In this document: one piece after another, positions 36,691-49,274 of the stretch | Numbering within the stretch: position 1 is the stretch's first letter | Layout of the letters: the number at the start of each line of letters is the position of its first letter | NCBI RefSeq assembly: GCF_964204865.1 | Contig: NC_135252.1 | Location: 16,141,383 to 16,205,382 of the forward strand | Direction of reading: 5' to 3' | Source of the DNA: Styela clava | Lineage: Eukaryota; Chordata; Ascidiacea; Stolidobranchia; Styelidae | Length of the DNA stretch: 64,000 bases | The notes under the pieces: model-generated | Databases searched by the model: none | Seen by the model: the letters and a program-made list of their open reading frames with translations, nothing else | Told to the model about the DNA's origin: nothing | Translations under genes and position numbers: made by a program

Positions 36691-38317
36691 ATGAATTTCA
36701 AATTTCTTGCCTTACTGCTTCTTATTGCCCTGTTGACAATCGATAGTGGCGATGCTTGGGGACGTCGTAGAAGAAGAGGTAGAAGAGGAGGTTGGTTCCG
36801 CAGAGTAGTCCGGGGGGTGGGAGGATTTGTTAAAAAAGGGATCAAGTTTTACAAAAGACACAAGTAAGATTGTTAAACATAAGTTTTACTGCATGAGTAA
36901 ATTATAAGTTGGGTATATATATAATTTGCTTATTCTGATATTCATTTCTGATTTATAGATTATAGTGGCTTTACTGACAAAATCACACGAATTATTGGAG
37001 ACGAAGTGGACATAACGATCGTTTCAAAATTTTGTTGTTATTGTTATTGTTATTTGTCTCCGTCTCCATTTTTAAAAAATCGCTTTTCTCTTCGAATACT
37101 GGACCAATTGATTTGAATTGATTTTCAGTGGCTAAAGATAAAACTTTTCTCCAGAAAGCTATTACTTTTTTTTCGCTATGACGTCATCAAAATTATTGCC
37201 ATTGAGTGGCGCTACGTGCCCATATATTTGAGCATAGCTCTCTTGTATTATAAAATGAAGACAGATTTATTCTGTTATTTGAATGGTTCTACTAGATATA
37301 TATTCATTATGTTAACTGGACAACGTTATTTGCTCACTTTATTAAACAGTCATAAATATATAAGAATAAATGGTTTTATTTTGTCACATGCAACCACAAC
37401 AACACAGCGCTTAACACAACATTTCTTCTTGTTTTATTTAAACTTTGTTTAAAAAGTGAAAACACCCCGTGAAATAACCTTATCAAGCAGTAAAACTAGA
37501 AAAAACATTTTTTTTTGTGAGTTTTAGTGGTTTTCCAGGAAAAACCTTTTGTGTTATTTTCAAACGTAACTGTGACGTTTTTGTTTACGTGCACAGGTCT
37601 GTTATTCATAAAGTAGGAGGCGCCATTTTTAAAATGTTTGGAGACAATGAAGCTTTGGAAAATTTGGCAACTTTGAAAAATCAGGTATATTGAGTATAAT
37701 CGAAGAGATGTTGTAATTGATTTGAGTGTCTTTTTGTATTTATTTAAATATAGTTACCTTAATTTTAAGGATCTCGAATCGTATGGAGATTTCATGGACA
37801 ACCTAAAATCTGCTTTGGAAGAAAATTATCCCGATCAAGACAGTGAAGATATAATGCAAATGATAGACGATGTTGCTGATATGAAGAAAGGCAAGTTATT
37901 TAAGGTTTTTGTGATATCATTCACATTTATCCTATCTTAATGTCAACAAGCCCTGCAAAAGGGAATTCTATCAAGAATAAATAATATTTAATCCTACCCT
38001 CGAAATAATTCCAAAAATTATCATTAAATTGGCCCAACGAAACGCCCCGCAAAAAAGGTGATTTTATTTATATATACGAAAGGATAACAATTAACAAGAA
38101 TTTTGACCGCAGGCAAAGTAGTAGCACTTACAACATTTTTTTAATACCTAATGAGTAAATCAACTATACAACCGAATGTTAATTATATTCCTTAATATCA
38201 GACGAACGCGCCGAATTCATGTCGATGATAAAAGAGGAGATGGAGAATGTTGAGCATGATCCTTTGTCAGATCAAGTCAAGGAAGAACTGTCGATGAGAA
38301 TTGCCAATCTTGAATAA
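36691..38317 (+). CDS. AMP-4: styelin-like precursor (165 aa)
   Basis: Coding exons are 36691-36863, 37597-37684, 37770-37890 and 38202-38317. The signal peptide is residues 1-22, ending SGDA. The mature part opens WGRRRRRGRRGGWFRRVVRG, then VKKGIKFYKRHK and VIHKVGGAIFKMFG: about 18 basic and no acidic residues before GDNE. The GW start followed by KFYKRHK and the I-H-K helix is the closest match in the window to styelins. The tail has NYPDQDSED and EHDPLSDQVKEELSMR, ending IANLE. Intron 4 has a GC donor (AAAG|GCAAGT), the usual context for GC-AG introns. Intron 2 carries a dispersed Y repeat. AATAAA is near 38339. Exon sizes fit AMP-1, which supports both models. Confidence 0.82.
36990..37245. 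repeat. Dispersed repeat Y inside AMP-4 intron 2
   Basis: From ATTATTGGAGACGAAGTGGA to GCCCATATATTTGAGCATAG, matching 14305-14545. It is the main reason intron 2 is about 730 bases here. Confidence 0.6.
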
Positions 38318-38701
38318 TGCTATGGATCTGAATTTCAAATAAATATATGATTATCGTCATGTTTAGTTTTACGTGAATTAGTACACACTGACCACCAAAA
38401 CTATTAGGCCCATAACGATTCAACCATAATTTTATTGAAATAAAAAAAATAATGTGAAATAATCCTTTTTTTGTCGCAATTATATTTTTATGGGGCTGTT
38501 AAAGGCTGGCTGGCAGAGTCGCAATCGAAATGCAATGCGTACATTATGAAAAAAGGGACAAAATGTACTTATCCATATTTCAATGTAATTCTATTCAAAT
38601 TATACTGAGTGGTCCTGTAGTTCAAGCGAATGCATCAAAATCGGTGCAACATATTGCTCTATTCCGTGGATGATGGTCGACCTACATCAGAAGTTCTAAA
38701 T

Positions 38702-39300
38702 CAGGGGTGGGCAACCTTTTTCGGCTCGCGTGCCAAAATCGGCTAAATTTAACGACAAAATTGTTCCGCGTGCCAACCAAAGTTAAAAACAATGCTTTGC
38801 CACTTTCAAAGCAGAGATACACAAGAACTCACCTTTCAAACATGTACAGACAGATTCACTAATCGGAAAAATATCAGTCCGGCAAATAGATTTGATTACT
38901 TTTCTTATTCTATATCAGTGAGACTTCTGCTGCTGCATTACCGCTGATAGAGATTTTAGATTGAGTTTATATTTTATAACTTACAAAGAAATACACAAAC
39001 TACTGGTTTCATCTTTCAGGCTACTCTTATTACGAGACTCAATAAAGTAAGGCAGTTGCAAAGTCATAATGTATTTTTTTTGTAGCCAAACGTCATGAAA
39101 GGACAAAAAAAGTTTAAACAAATAACGGATTGTTAACAAAATCATAATGAATAAACGAACATCGGGTCTCATCAGATATTTCAGTCTTGAAACCTTTTAT
39201 CGGAAGGAGAATGATTTCATTTCCGAGGCCTCGCTCGCCTGCCGGATAAATGGACTCGCGTGCCAAGTTTGGCACGCGTGCCAGGGGTTGCCCACCCCTG
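38702..39300. mobile_element. hAT-type element with perfect 15-bp TIRs
   Basis: Starts CAGGGGTGGGCAACC and ends with the exact reverse complement GGTTGCCCACCCCTG. GCACGCGTGCC-type sequence follows or precedes the ends, as in the element at 19581. I see no convincing target duplication. No transposase is recognised. Confidence 0.75.
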
Positions 39301-42300
39301 CTATATGACTTGCAAGTATTGTGGAAATTTGACCTAACGCCCTTGTGCAATTCCTTTGAATTTGCGGATCACCTTGTTGTTTGAATCCTTGTGTGTAGTA
39401 CGAGTACCCACAATTCGTTTTTGAGAACGAACCCTTAAATTATTTAAAAAAATCAGATAGCACGTATTTGTTGCAAGTTTTACCTCTGCGCCCTTGCGTA
39501 TCGTGTTATTGACATACAATTTACTGCGTCTCTGTTCAATCATAAATATACTCCATTGCAAGAAATATGCAATGAGTGACATAATTCAGATTCATTGAAA
39601 TATTTTAAATAAAAAGATATCGAACTAATTATTCAATTTTGATCGAGCTAGTTTGATCATCTATTTTTAGTTCAAATTTTTTCGAAAGATGCGTCTCGCG
39701 GTTTGAACAGTTTAAATTTTAATGCTGGTGCCTCTTTAAGTTTAACTTCCGTTTTAATACTTACTGACCTATGCTTCTTCCCGTTCCAAGAGGTCAGTTT
39801 AAGTTATCAGAATTTCCCCAAAACCTGAGAATGGGACATGGAAAGTTTGGTCTTGCTGAGAGGAGGACGCTTGCTATTAATAGTGACCTATCAATGTATC
39901 AAGATATGCCAGTAAAAAAATATTTCACTTCGGTCTTTACCTCCCGTTGATGAGCATTCAATTAATTTTCAAACTCGAGAGCGCTCAAAGACTAGGTGGT
40001 CGAACGTTTCCTATAGAAACCATATGGCTTAGAAGTAAAAGTAAATCGATAGAACATTTTCAATACACTACTGGCAGTAATATTAACTGGACAGAAAGCA
40101 ACCTGACACAATAACTTTTGCAATTACCCTAAGTTGGTATCATAATTCCATTTAATGAACATTCATACACTTTCCATTGCATAATAGGTTTGAGGTTGAG
40201 CTTCAAATAAATACACGGTAGTGAAGACGACCACGCAATAATAAATGGGAGTAGGCTATTTTACTTTCCGCGCAATAGTCAATAGAAAAATGTCTGGTTG
40301 GATTTTCATCAGAAACGGCAAGTTGAGTCGCGAAACAAATCGAAATTTATATATATGAGTGTAGACTGCAGACGGAACTCTTGTTATAAAGTGTAGCATA
40401 ATTAACTGCGTATTATCTCTACTTGGGACGGACCGGTAATTTAATAAACGCCGTCTTTTCTATGCAAATTGACGTTGATAAAAAATTGAAGTGCTGGAAC
40501 TAAATTGCTAATAGGCCGACTAGTATCTTCTCAGCGGGATCAGGGACTCTCCACCAATCCTATAGTCTATCGTACATATGCCAATATCTTCTAGTTTAAA
40601 ATAAAATTGAATGCGGTAGATTTTCCAACTGTAATACTGCAAAGGTGCTTCTGACATTTCCTGACGCGAGAACCCACAACTTAGTTTGCTCTCTGTTCTG
40701 CCTGAAGCCTAATGAAATACAAAACTTTGTATAGATGCTCGTTTGAAAGGTAGAAAACAGGCCATTCTGCTCACAGTAGTGCTAATAGTGGAACGGACGC
40801 ACTGCCCCCTGGTAGTTCATTGCACATACAAATCTTTGCAACTACCCTAATGCAAATACCAAATTCTCTACTGCCGAGCCTGTGGTGCCGTCATGCCGAC
40901 CACCATGTAGGCACATCCATGGCTTTGAGTTCATTAGGATAGAAACATGCGTTCCTAATAGGTTGTAGATAGTTGGTGGATTGAAAAAGTTTGCTACGGC
41001 GTACGTCCAATGGTCAAATAATTCGAGCATATATTTAATTGCAGCTGTCAACCAGCTAATAACAACAAAAACTTAACAAGAATCCTGTCTTTCATTCTAA
41101 ATATACATCAATATATTATACCTGTAATGAATGAGAAATCGAGTGCCCTGATAAGGGGCTTTATTCAACTTAAATCTAAAGCACATTCGGAATCTAAAGT
41201 GAAATCCATATGTAAGTAAATGTTACTAAATAAGAAAAACAAATACATAGCGAATTGCTGACGCTATTAGTAAGCGGGTCAATAGTAAAATGAGTATGTT
41301 GAATGAAGTAACTACGGCACAGCAATTATTGTCATTTGGTAAACGCGCTATAGCAATCATCGTTGGGCTGCCAATGTATAAACGAGAATATCGGTTGGAA
41401 ACCGAAGACTTATCGATCGATAATTAGGGGATCCCCCCAAACAGAAACTGCAGTCTCGATTCATCCGCTCTTGTAACTTGCGCACTGCGCATCGCACACA
41501 CACATTCGGCGGGTCTCAAAATTCTCTCGCTTTACAAAAATCTAGATCACTATATCAATAATTGATTGATAACTCGCTAATTATACGACATAATTCGCGC
41601 TTCCGGTCCGAGATAAGATGAATGCACATGCAAAATCTGGAGCAGATTCAATCTCGCTTTTGTGAGATATGGCGTGCATCTAACAGACATACAGACATAC
41701 AGTTACATTGATTTGCATTCACAAGTTATTATAATACCTGAATCACATGCTTCATGTACAGAAACCAAATTTCTATAACGGATTGTGTATGTATGAAAGA
41801 ACATTTTTATTTTAATCAATAGTATTGAATTTTTGAGTTCAATAAAAAAATTAATGAAAAAATGATTAACAGTTTTTTCCGTCGCTCAAGTTATTCATCA
41901 TATGCAAACTACGTTTGAGGTACATTTCACACGGTCCAGTCCTACACACTTTTTATCTCTTCTTTGTGCAAGAAATAAAGAATGCTGAGAACTTCTGCCA
42001 TAAAAATATGATTGTTAAAATAGTTACATAAATTGTGTCTGAATTTCATCTTTTATATTTGTTTGAATTTTCAAAGTTCAACGTTATTCCATGTTTCTAT
42101 TTTGATCTGATTATTTCTATTTGTACGGTAATCGAACACCCTGAATATCGATTCTATTCTCACTTTAGAATTTGCTGACGTGTATAATGTTGTTGCGTTG
42201 CTTTAGGAAGTGAAATATTGTTTATGTGATAAAAAAAATAAATTTACTACTTTACAGTTGCAAGAATATTTTAACTACCCAATAATTCTGATCAATCAAT

Positions 42301-43300
42301 GTTCCTAAAATTTTAGGCGAACTTCATTAGCATTCAACTATCTAACATGTTTATCATTCGCATTTTCGCAGCACTAATTTCGCATTGTTATGTCAATATT
42401 TCTAATTTGACGTCCTATTCAACCTCCGTATAAATTTTTCTTCCTATATTCATATGTTTACAGATCAGTAATCGGAATTTCTACAATATTCTGAGTATGA
42501 AAAATTTGGTGGAGCTGTTAGGACCGTGAAGTCTGAGCGACTTAAACAAACTTTATCATGGTGTATATTTAACCATTCAACATTCGTTACACGACGGTCT
42601 TGACTTGCTTTTCATGCACAGATGGTTAACAACAGCTTTTGCTTTTAGCTAAATACTGAAAGTGTAATAGTTCGAATTCTAATAATTTTAATTTTTAGTG
42701 GTTTTTCTCAAGCGTCAATGACTTTTTCCACGGTTGCATGCAGTGTCATTAAATAACAAAACATAACAAATTGCGTAGTCAACACGATTCTGTTTTATCG
42801 CAATATTTTTCAAAATATATTCACCCATTTAGGATTTATGTCAAAGCAAAGAATAAAGAGGAGCAAAAGGTTGCAAAGAGGCCTTGACTGCCTGAAATCA
42901 AACTATATGATCGAAACACTTGTTTTAAAGTTTAAACTATTTAGAAATAGACGTATTTCCTCATATGCAATAAGGAAATAGGCACCGCATATCAGAATGT
43001 CTTTTATTTCTTTAAAAAATCTGAATTCGTGTGGCCATTTTTTCAATTTTACAAGGAATAAGTACGTATTGGGAAGTTACCTTTCGTTTATTCAAGATTA
43101 ACCACTGTGCTGAACTTTAAGCTAAGCCATGGTATTACACCATGATGTATTGAACTATGAAATTTTCTATATTGTGCCTTACAGGGTTTAAAGCAGGTTA
43201 CAAATTTCCAAGTTTCGTGATTTAAAGCTGGTACTCGTCCTTCCGTTCATTACCAAACATCTTGTCATACATCCTATAAACGTTGCAACGGTCTAGCGGC
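39301..43300. other. Single-copy stretch, no gene recognised
   Basis: Four kilobases without a supported gene. It holds repeat X at 41375-41705. From about 42985 on it resembles 54885-55240 and forms the upstream region of AMP-5. A 69-codon minus-strand ORF at 40842-41051 shows no domain. Confidence 0.5.
41375..41705. repeat. Dispersed repeat X, copy 3
   Basis: Contains AAACCGAAGACTTATCGATC, ACTCGCTAATTATACGACAT and a terminal ACAGACATACAGACATACAG tract, as in the copies at 5405 and 33700. Confidence 0.55.
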
Positions 43301-43345
43301 GAAGCCTATAAAAGATCGACCACTTCACATTTGCTATTATACTGA
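42985..43345 (+). promoter_or_regulatory. AMP-5 promoter region
   Basis: TATAAAAG lies at 43307-43314. The sequence upstream is repeated at 54885-55240 with its own TATAAAAG. Exon 1 would start near 43335; its donor is not clear. A hAT element now lies between promoter and coding exon. Confidence 0.5.
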
Positions 43346-43382
43346 GGACGAGAGTCGAAAATAAATTTTTAAGCGACTAGTT

Positions 43383-43836
43383 CAGGTTGGTCCAAGGCGG
43401 TCGGCTTCGCGGGCCACAAAATTATTTTTGCATTGTTCGCGGGCCACAATAGTGCCAAGAATAGGTAAACAGTGCAATACAAAACAAACACTTTTATTTT
43501 GCAAACAAATAGTTATCAGACATAGCCATCCCAGGCTAATAGAATCCGCATTTTTAGTTTTCTATGATGTCTATATTGTTAGCATACCGATATTCCCGAC
43601 CAAAAAGATAGAAATGATAATGATTTAGACTGCCATGAACATCATTCAACTTCGCTAGTTGCCTCAGCTATCCATAACACTAGTCAATTCAGTGATACTA
43701 TTGATGTAACAATATGTCAAAAGATTTTTCTGATCAATTTTATTACGAAACAACACGCAATGCGATTTTTTGATTACTCTCCGAATGTGACGCGGGCCAC
43801 AGATAATGAAGCGGCGGGTGGGTTTGGACCACCCTG
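43383..43836. mobile_element. 454-bp hAT-type element with perfect TSD
   Basis: Begins CAGGTTGGTCCAAGGCGG and ends GGTTTGGACCACCCTG (imperfect inverted repeats). It is flanked by exact GACTAGTT octamers (43375-43382 and 43837-43844). It contains GCGGGCCAC motifs near both ends. It sits in the presumed intron 1 of AMP-5. Confidence 0.82.
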
Positions 43837-44166
43837 GACTAGTTAGTACTATATTTGTAACGAGGTTGGCTGACATCGAATTGATATTGATGATATTGAT
43901 TGATATTGATGGCCAATATTGGCCGATTTCTCTACTTGATATGGCCGATATTTGGAGTCTGAGACTGTGTTACGAATGAGTTATCCTATAAAAAATATAA
44001 TATTGATCGAGTCATTTTATTTTTATATTTCCTTTTTGTCAATAAAATTTAAAACACGATGTTTGCATTCAAATTGCCGTCTAAGTATTGTCGATGTAGT
44101 ACTAAATAATGATTGAATGATTTGGATTCAAGAAATAATATTACAACATTGTACATACAATTTTAG

Positions 44167-45033
44167 ATGAATTCCAAGACGTTTATTCATCTGTTTCTAA
44201 TCGCCGTACTGGCATCTGACCTGGGACATGCTTGGCTGAAGTGGGACCGAAGACCTTCGGAAAAAATGACAAGCGTTGAAAATGAGGTAATTCTCAAAGG
44301 CTAAATCTTTTCATTTTAGGCCAAACGTATTTTACTAAATTAGCAGCTGTGAAATTTGCTTATGAATGGACAATTCCCTATTTCAATTTAAACTACTCTC
44401 CTGTCAACAGAGCAGACACTGTCGCAACATTATAACCTCGTGTGAATTTTAGCTCATCACTTCCTATGAATAATCATATATATATTATTTAATACTATTG
44501 TATCTAGGATAGCCACTCATTCCAACAATATTTGCACAACGCACCAAGAGACATATCTGCATTACATGGTATCGCCAGTATGAACTTAGGTAGGATATTG
44601 TATAAACGTCTTATTGAAAAAAACTGAATTTTAAGTTGAATAAAGCGTACAAATATTTTTTCGGAAATTGACACTTGGGAGGTAAAAGTTGATTTAAAAA
44701 AGTTAAGAGTGAAAAAGTTTTGCCAATTTTAATTCTACTCCATAAGGTTTTACATTTCGAACACGTTGATTTACCGCGTGCACTGATTTTGCATGAAACA
44801 GCCCATGCCAATAACCACATTTTGAAACATTCCTCGCTGCATTTTAAACCACTAATAGTAGTCAATTTCGTTAAAGTATATTAAATAGAATACATTGCCA
44901 TTTTTCTAATATTAATAATTTTAAAACAGACCAAATTGAAAAACTTGCCCAGACCATGATGGAGGACAGCAGAAGAAATGACGAAGATCAAGTCGCAGAG
45001 GAATTGGCAAACAGAGCAGCCATGATGCGTTAA
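44167..45033 (+). CDS. AMP-5: family precursor lacking the basic peptide (101 aa)
   Basis: Coding exons are 44167-44286, 44508-44589 and 44930-45033. Introns are in phases 0 and 1, matching introns 3 and 4 of the other genes; the phase-2 intron is missing. The signal peptide (MNSKTFIHLFLIAVLASDLG) ends HA and is followed by W as in every family member. The Arg-rich run and the helix are gone. The protein passes straight into KWDRRPSEKMTSVENE, which lines up with the end of AMP-6 exon 3 (WDRDSFEKLAYLKSE). The remaining exons are the acidic part: DSHSFQQYLHN, then DQIEKLAQTMMEDS, ending ANRAAMMR. All splice sites are sound. It is either a dead-end relic or a secreted acidic protein with a new role. 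Confidence 0.72.
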
Positions 45034-45039
45034 AATGAT

Positions 45040-46200
45040 TACATGATATTTTATTTACTCAGAAATTCAAATTTTATCGGACGGATAGTGCATTTTGACG
45101 ATATATTATTTCGGTTTCACAAAAACAAAATCTAACATGTATATGTTTTTAAAAGAGTGGATTTTAGTTTTGCGGTATATGAGCAAAAGTTTGATCTTGA
45201 GACATTTCAACAAATAAACGAATATTCCTGAAATTAAATGTTATTATTGTTCATCTGTAAAGTGAAGTGAGAAGTGGGTATACGTATCATAAATAAAATG
45301 TAAAGAGAATTACTGTTAAAACCAGATGTAATGTGTATCATTATTTCACTATATCTGCCAAATCTGAGATAAGTAGTACTTTAATTTTAACGAAAAAATT
45401 AAAACATCGGAGACATCATTTCATTTTATAGGAGTATCTAAAATACTAAAAATTATCAAAACTAGATTCAAAATAGAATATCAAGCAATATTCAGCTTGG
45501 CGACATAAATTTTTGCAATAAAGTACCTAAATAAAATAACTGATTTGCGCCCAATTCTATAACATGTATTTTATATTAAAATAATAAATTATATTTGTAT
45601 TAACAACCAACTTATATAGAAAGGTTTAGTAAACTCGTAATTTTTGATATAAATTCTCATTTTGTTATTTCAAATTATAGCAAATTCCGTCTTTAAAGCT
45701 ATGTTCACAATACACTATATATGTTTTAAGAATATTCGGCTTAGATGCGGAACAAATGAAAACGCGTGTATTTCTGGTCCATTTCGAAGCAATTTGGTGT
45801 TATTTGTTTTTCTGATGAAGCTTCGGATTTACTGAATATAAACATTCGAAATGAGCATTTCAATGAATGAATAAGAATTATTATGTGATATATCCACAAT
45901 CCGTTAGGCCATCAAGTTGACGAAATTCTGTTAAAGTTTTGTGTGGGTCTTTGCGTCTCGTGTGTATTCCAGCGGATGTTTGTTTATTTCATCACTGTGC
46001 TTTTTTGAATCTCAGTTCATTGTTGATGAAGTTGATTAATGAGTCATAACTTTGAGCTGGCAGTCTGTTGAACCAATTGTTACTACCATTTACTATATTC
46101 AAATTTTAGAAAGATCTGGATACTGCTAGCAACGATGTAAAAAGTTCAATTATCTTTGAGATAAGCCAATTAATTATTTCACAACTTGAAACAAAATACA
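45040..46200. other. 3' flank of AMP-5, no gene seen
   Basis: AATAAA near 45214 may be the polyadenylation signal. The part from about 45670 on resembles 61930-62300 downstream of AMP-8, so it is another duplicated spacer. Confidence 0.5.
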
Positions 46201-46204
46201 ATTG

Positions 46205-46505
46205 TCAAAATATGCGTTCTGTCTTCGATACACTCTCATGTTTTGGCCTAGGGTCGATATTGACGGGATAATGATATAGCAAGTCTTCCAATTTCACGAT
46301 ATCAATCTTTTTAAAATAGAAAATGAAAGTCAAAACAATACCATTACGAATGTGATTCAAGACACATTTCCATCCAGGCGAGATGTTGCTGAAATTGTAA
46401 ACGAAATACATTCAAAACGTATGTTAGCCTACAAGCCCAATATTATTGTGCATTCAACTTCCGATTACAGGAATTTCCATAAAATTTCCTACCAAAGTTA
46501 TTTTT
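46205..46505. repeat. Upstream repeat E, copy 1 (AMP-6)
   Basis: Starts at GCGTTCTGTCTTCG and holds AAACGTATGTTAGCCTACAA and GCCCAATATTATTGTGCATT. Close copies lie upstream of AMP-7 (49275-49560), AMP-8 (55760-55925) and AMP-9 (63005-63265). It marks the left edge of each tandem gene unit. It could be coding or regulatory, but I cannot show either. Confidence 0.7.
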
Positions 46506-46628
46506 GACATGGAATAAATAATAATTTGCTGTTCATAAATGTCTGGGAAAATTTATGTTATGAAAAAACAAACAAAATGGTATTGCCTTAGTCAAGCGTG
46601 CTGTTGGGTAAAATGCCACTAACGAAGA

Positions 46629-46700
46629 AGTATATAAACGCGAAGAATTTGATGCAAATTATATTGAGGCGAATCTACACACAGAAGATGTTAATGGCAG
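46629..46700 (+). promoter_or_regulatory. AMP-6 promoter and non-coding exon 1
   Basis: TATATAAA is at 46631-46638. The 5' exon would end at 46696 (GTTAATG). The donor there reads GCAGGA where AMP-7 has GTAAGG, so it is either a GC donor or replaced by the GT at 46708. The intron ends TTTTATAG at 47087. Confidence 0.55.
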
Positions 46701-47087
46701 GAACTGGGTATTTCCCTGCCTATCATTTGTCAAACGATTCGTGTTGATAATTAGAATTTGGCTTTTGGTTTAAACTTTTTGAGCTCTTTTGCTTCCCGTG
46801 TTCGATGTGATATGCAGACAGATCGCGACGCATTGAGAAACATCTTACGCACAGATTGCCCCATCAGTGATAAATATCTGTTTACATACGTGAAAATGTT
46901 TACTACTCATTGATCTACCAAAGCTGACGCCGTGTTTTTTCATTTGAAATATTGTCCTCCAAGTTGATATCTCGCACTATATTTGCACTACAGAAAGAAT
47001 TGAAGAACGTAGAAGAATAAGTTATAAAAATAAAGTATATTCAGAAACTAGAAACTATAACTTAATATTACATTATGAATTTTATAG

Positions 47088-48383
47088 ATGAATTCCAAGT
47101 TTCTCGTTCTATTGCTCCTTGTTGCTTTGTTAGCAATTCAACATGGCGATTCCTGGGGTCTGAGACGACGCCGGGGAAAGAAAGGTAGAGGATGGCGTAA
47201 GGCAGGGTAAATTTCATATTAATAGAATCCATTGGTTATATAATGTAACAATATTGGCAATTTATTGAAAAGTGCATTAGTTAAATTCGGTGAAATTAGC
47301 TTACACCTATTTGTTATATTTTTGGTAAGAGTGTATTTTGATGATAGATTTTCGGAAAAAGATTTCTCTCGAAACATTTGCAATTTTTCAATCAGACTAA
47401 AGAATCATGATTATTTACGAGAACAAGTTTTATCATATTTATTTCACTTTCTTGACAAAATACGCCATGTACGTATTCTCCTCAAATCTGTTGTTTACTA
47501 ACCTAATAGCATTCTTTCGAAAGGAAATAGAAGACCAGAATTCCGTTGGTTAAACTGGAAAGATGGAGCGTAACCACATTGGTATCACTAGTTCAGCATT
47601 AACAGGCTAATTATTTCTTAATGATAACAGAATTTGGCATTTTTTTCCAGAAAAGTACTTGGCGGCATTGCTAAAGTCGGTCTCAAACTTCTTGGATGGG
47701 ATCGTGATTCTTTTGAAAAACTGGCCTATCTGAAAAGCGAGGTTAGCCCTTTTTTATTTTATTTGTCTTTTATTAATTTATTTTATTATTCTATCATTTT
47801 TTTTTACTTCTTGCTGTTATTTATCTGTATATAGGACAGCGACTCGTTTCAAGAATTTTTGGAGAATGCGAAGGATGAATTCGAAGACGAATTGTCGGAT
47901 GACGACATGAACAAATTAGTTTCTGCATTGAATTCAGTCTCTGGAATGAGTCTGGGTGAAATGTTTTTTTTTAAAAAGGAGATAATGCTCTGATACATCC
48001 TGTAGTGGAAATTAGCACTTGTCCATTTTCAATGTTTCGATATTTTTATCGCTTTCACTATTCTTATAACTCGAATTTAAAAAATTATATCGATATCAAT
48101 GCATTTGGTGCACTTTACATACTAATTGCCATCACGAAAAAGATTTCCAATATTATATGACTTATTACTTACATATATTACTTCGTATCAAACAAAGTTG
48201 CAACCACTCGTATATAGGTTTATTCGCGATAATTTATTTATTTCTTCTTGTTATTGAACAGACGAAATTGAAGAATTTGCTCAGAATATGAAAAGCAACG
48301 ATGTAGAAGTTAATGAGAGCTTAAAGAAAGCTACCCATCAACTCCGGGAGGAATTACTCCTGAGATCCGCAATGATGCGATAA
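47088..48383 (+). CDS. AMP-6: cationic peptide precursor, second subfamily (150 aa)
   Basis: Coding exons are 47088-47206, 47651-47741, 47835-47955 and 48262-48383, in phases 2, 0 and 1. The signal peptide is MNSKFLVLLLLVALLAIQHG ending DS. The mature part starts WGLRRRRGKKGRGWRKAG. Exon 3 continues KVLGGIAKVGLKLLGWD, an amphipathic Gly/Lys/Leu helix. There are about 12 basic residues and none acidic up to GWD. The tail has NAKDEFEDELSDDDMNKL and DEIEEFAQNMKSND, ending LRSAMMR. Compared with AMP-1 to AMP-4 the FYKR core is absent and the Arg run is shorter. The layout also recalls Ciona peptide precursors with anionic tails. Likely a secreted membrane-active defence peptide. Confidence 0.8.
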
Positions 48384-48389
48384 ATGAGT

Positions 48390-49270
48390 TCATAATGCGA
48401 AAATTTGGCTATATTGTTCCTGAATTCCAGTCAATTTTCAGTTACTGTCACAGTACACTTCAATTGCTCTAAAAAAAAACATAAAACTTTCAAGAAGCAA
48501 TTTTTATCCATCTCTGTTTGCTTCGGAAACGATTGTATTCTCTTTTGTTTTCAAAACCTCTTGACTATAACGATTTATGAAGATGATGAAATATATACCA
48601 ATATATATGCCTTTATTCCAGTGGTTCTCAACCTGGGTTTTTTTTTTCAGGGGAACGCAGAACAAAATATTTTTAAGTGCGACTTTTTTCTATAAAATAT
48701 ATCCTAATCAGTGATAGAAAAAATAAATTAGTTCATAGGCGGAAAAATTACTAACGAGGAAAAATGAAAACCAATTTTTAGGGCTTTGAGTTGACCAATC
48801 CCGAACTAAGAACTCCCACTTCAGAACACTCTCACCACCTTGACATCTTATCTGTTGACAGCACGCATTTTAATTTGACTATAAGTCTGCGATTTTTAAC
48901 ATTTTTCTATTTACTTCCCTCCCTTTCTATTAATACTATATTGTTTATTGAATCTCTAATGAACCACTTTTCATTGTAATGTAATACAAGATCGGAATAT
49001 AAAATTACCACGAATGACTCTTGTACAACTGTGAAAGGCACCATAATATTGGAACATAAATTTAATTTTTATACAAACCAAATAAGAAACTTGAGATCAC
49101 TACGGATGTGAAAGAGCTTTTAGGTGAAGAATCACATAATTTTTGTAACATACAGTATATATTACGTGAGTTGCATAAATGACTGCCGCTTAATTTCATA
49201 ATATACATTTCATTCTCGAAATACATCCCGATTTTATTATTTCAAATGACACACCTGCTCCATTTTTGTA
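48390..49270. other. 3' flank of AMP-6, hAT left end only
   Basis: CAGTGGTTCTCAACCTGGG at about 48620 resembles a hAT left end, but I find no partner. AATAAA near 48723. No gene seen. Confidence 0.45.
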
Positions 49271-49274
49271 TTAT

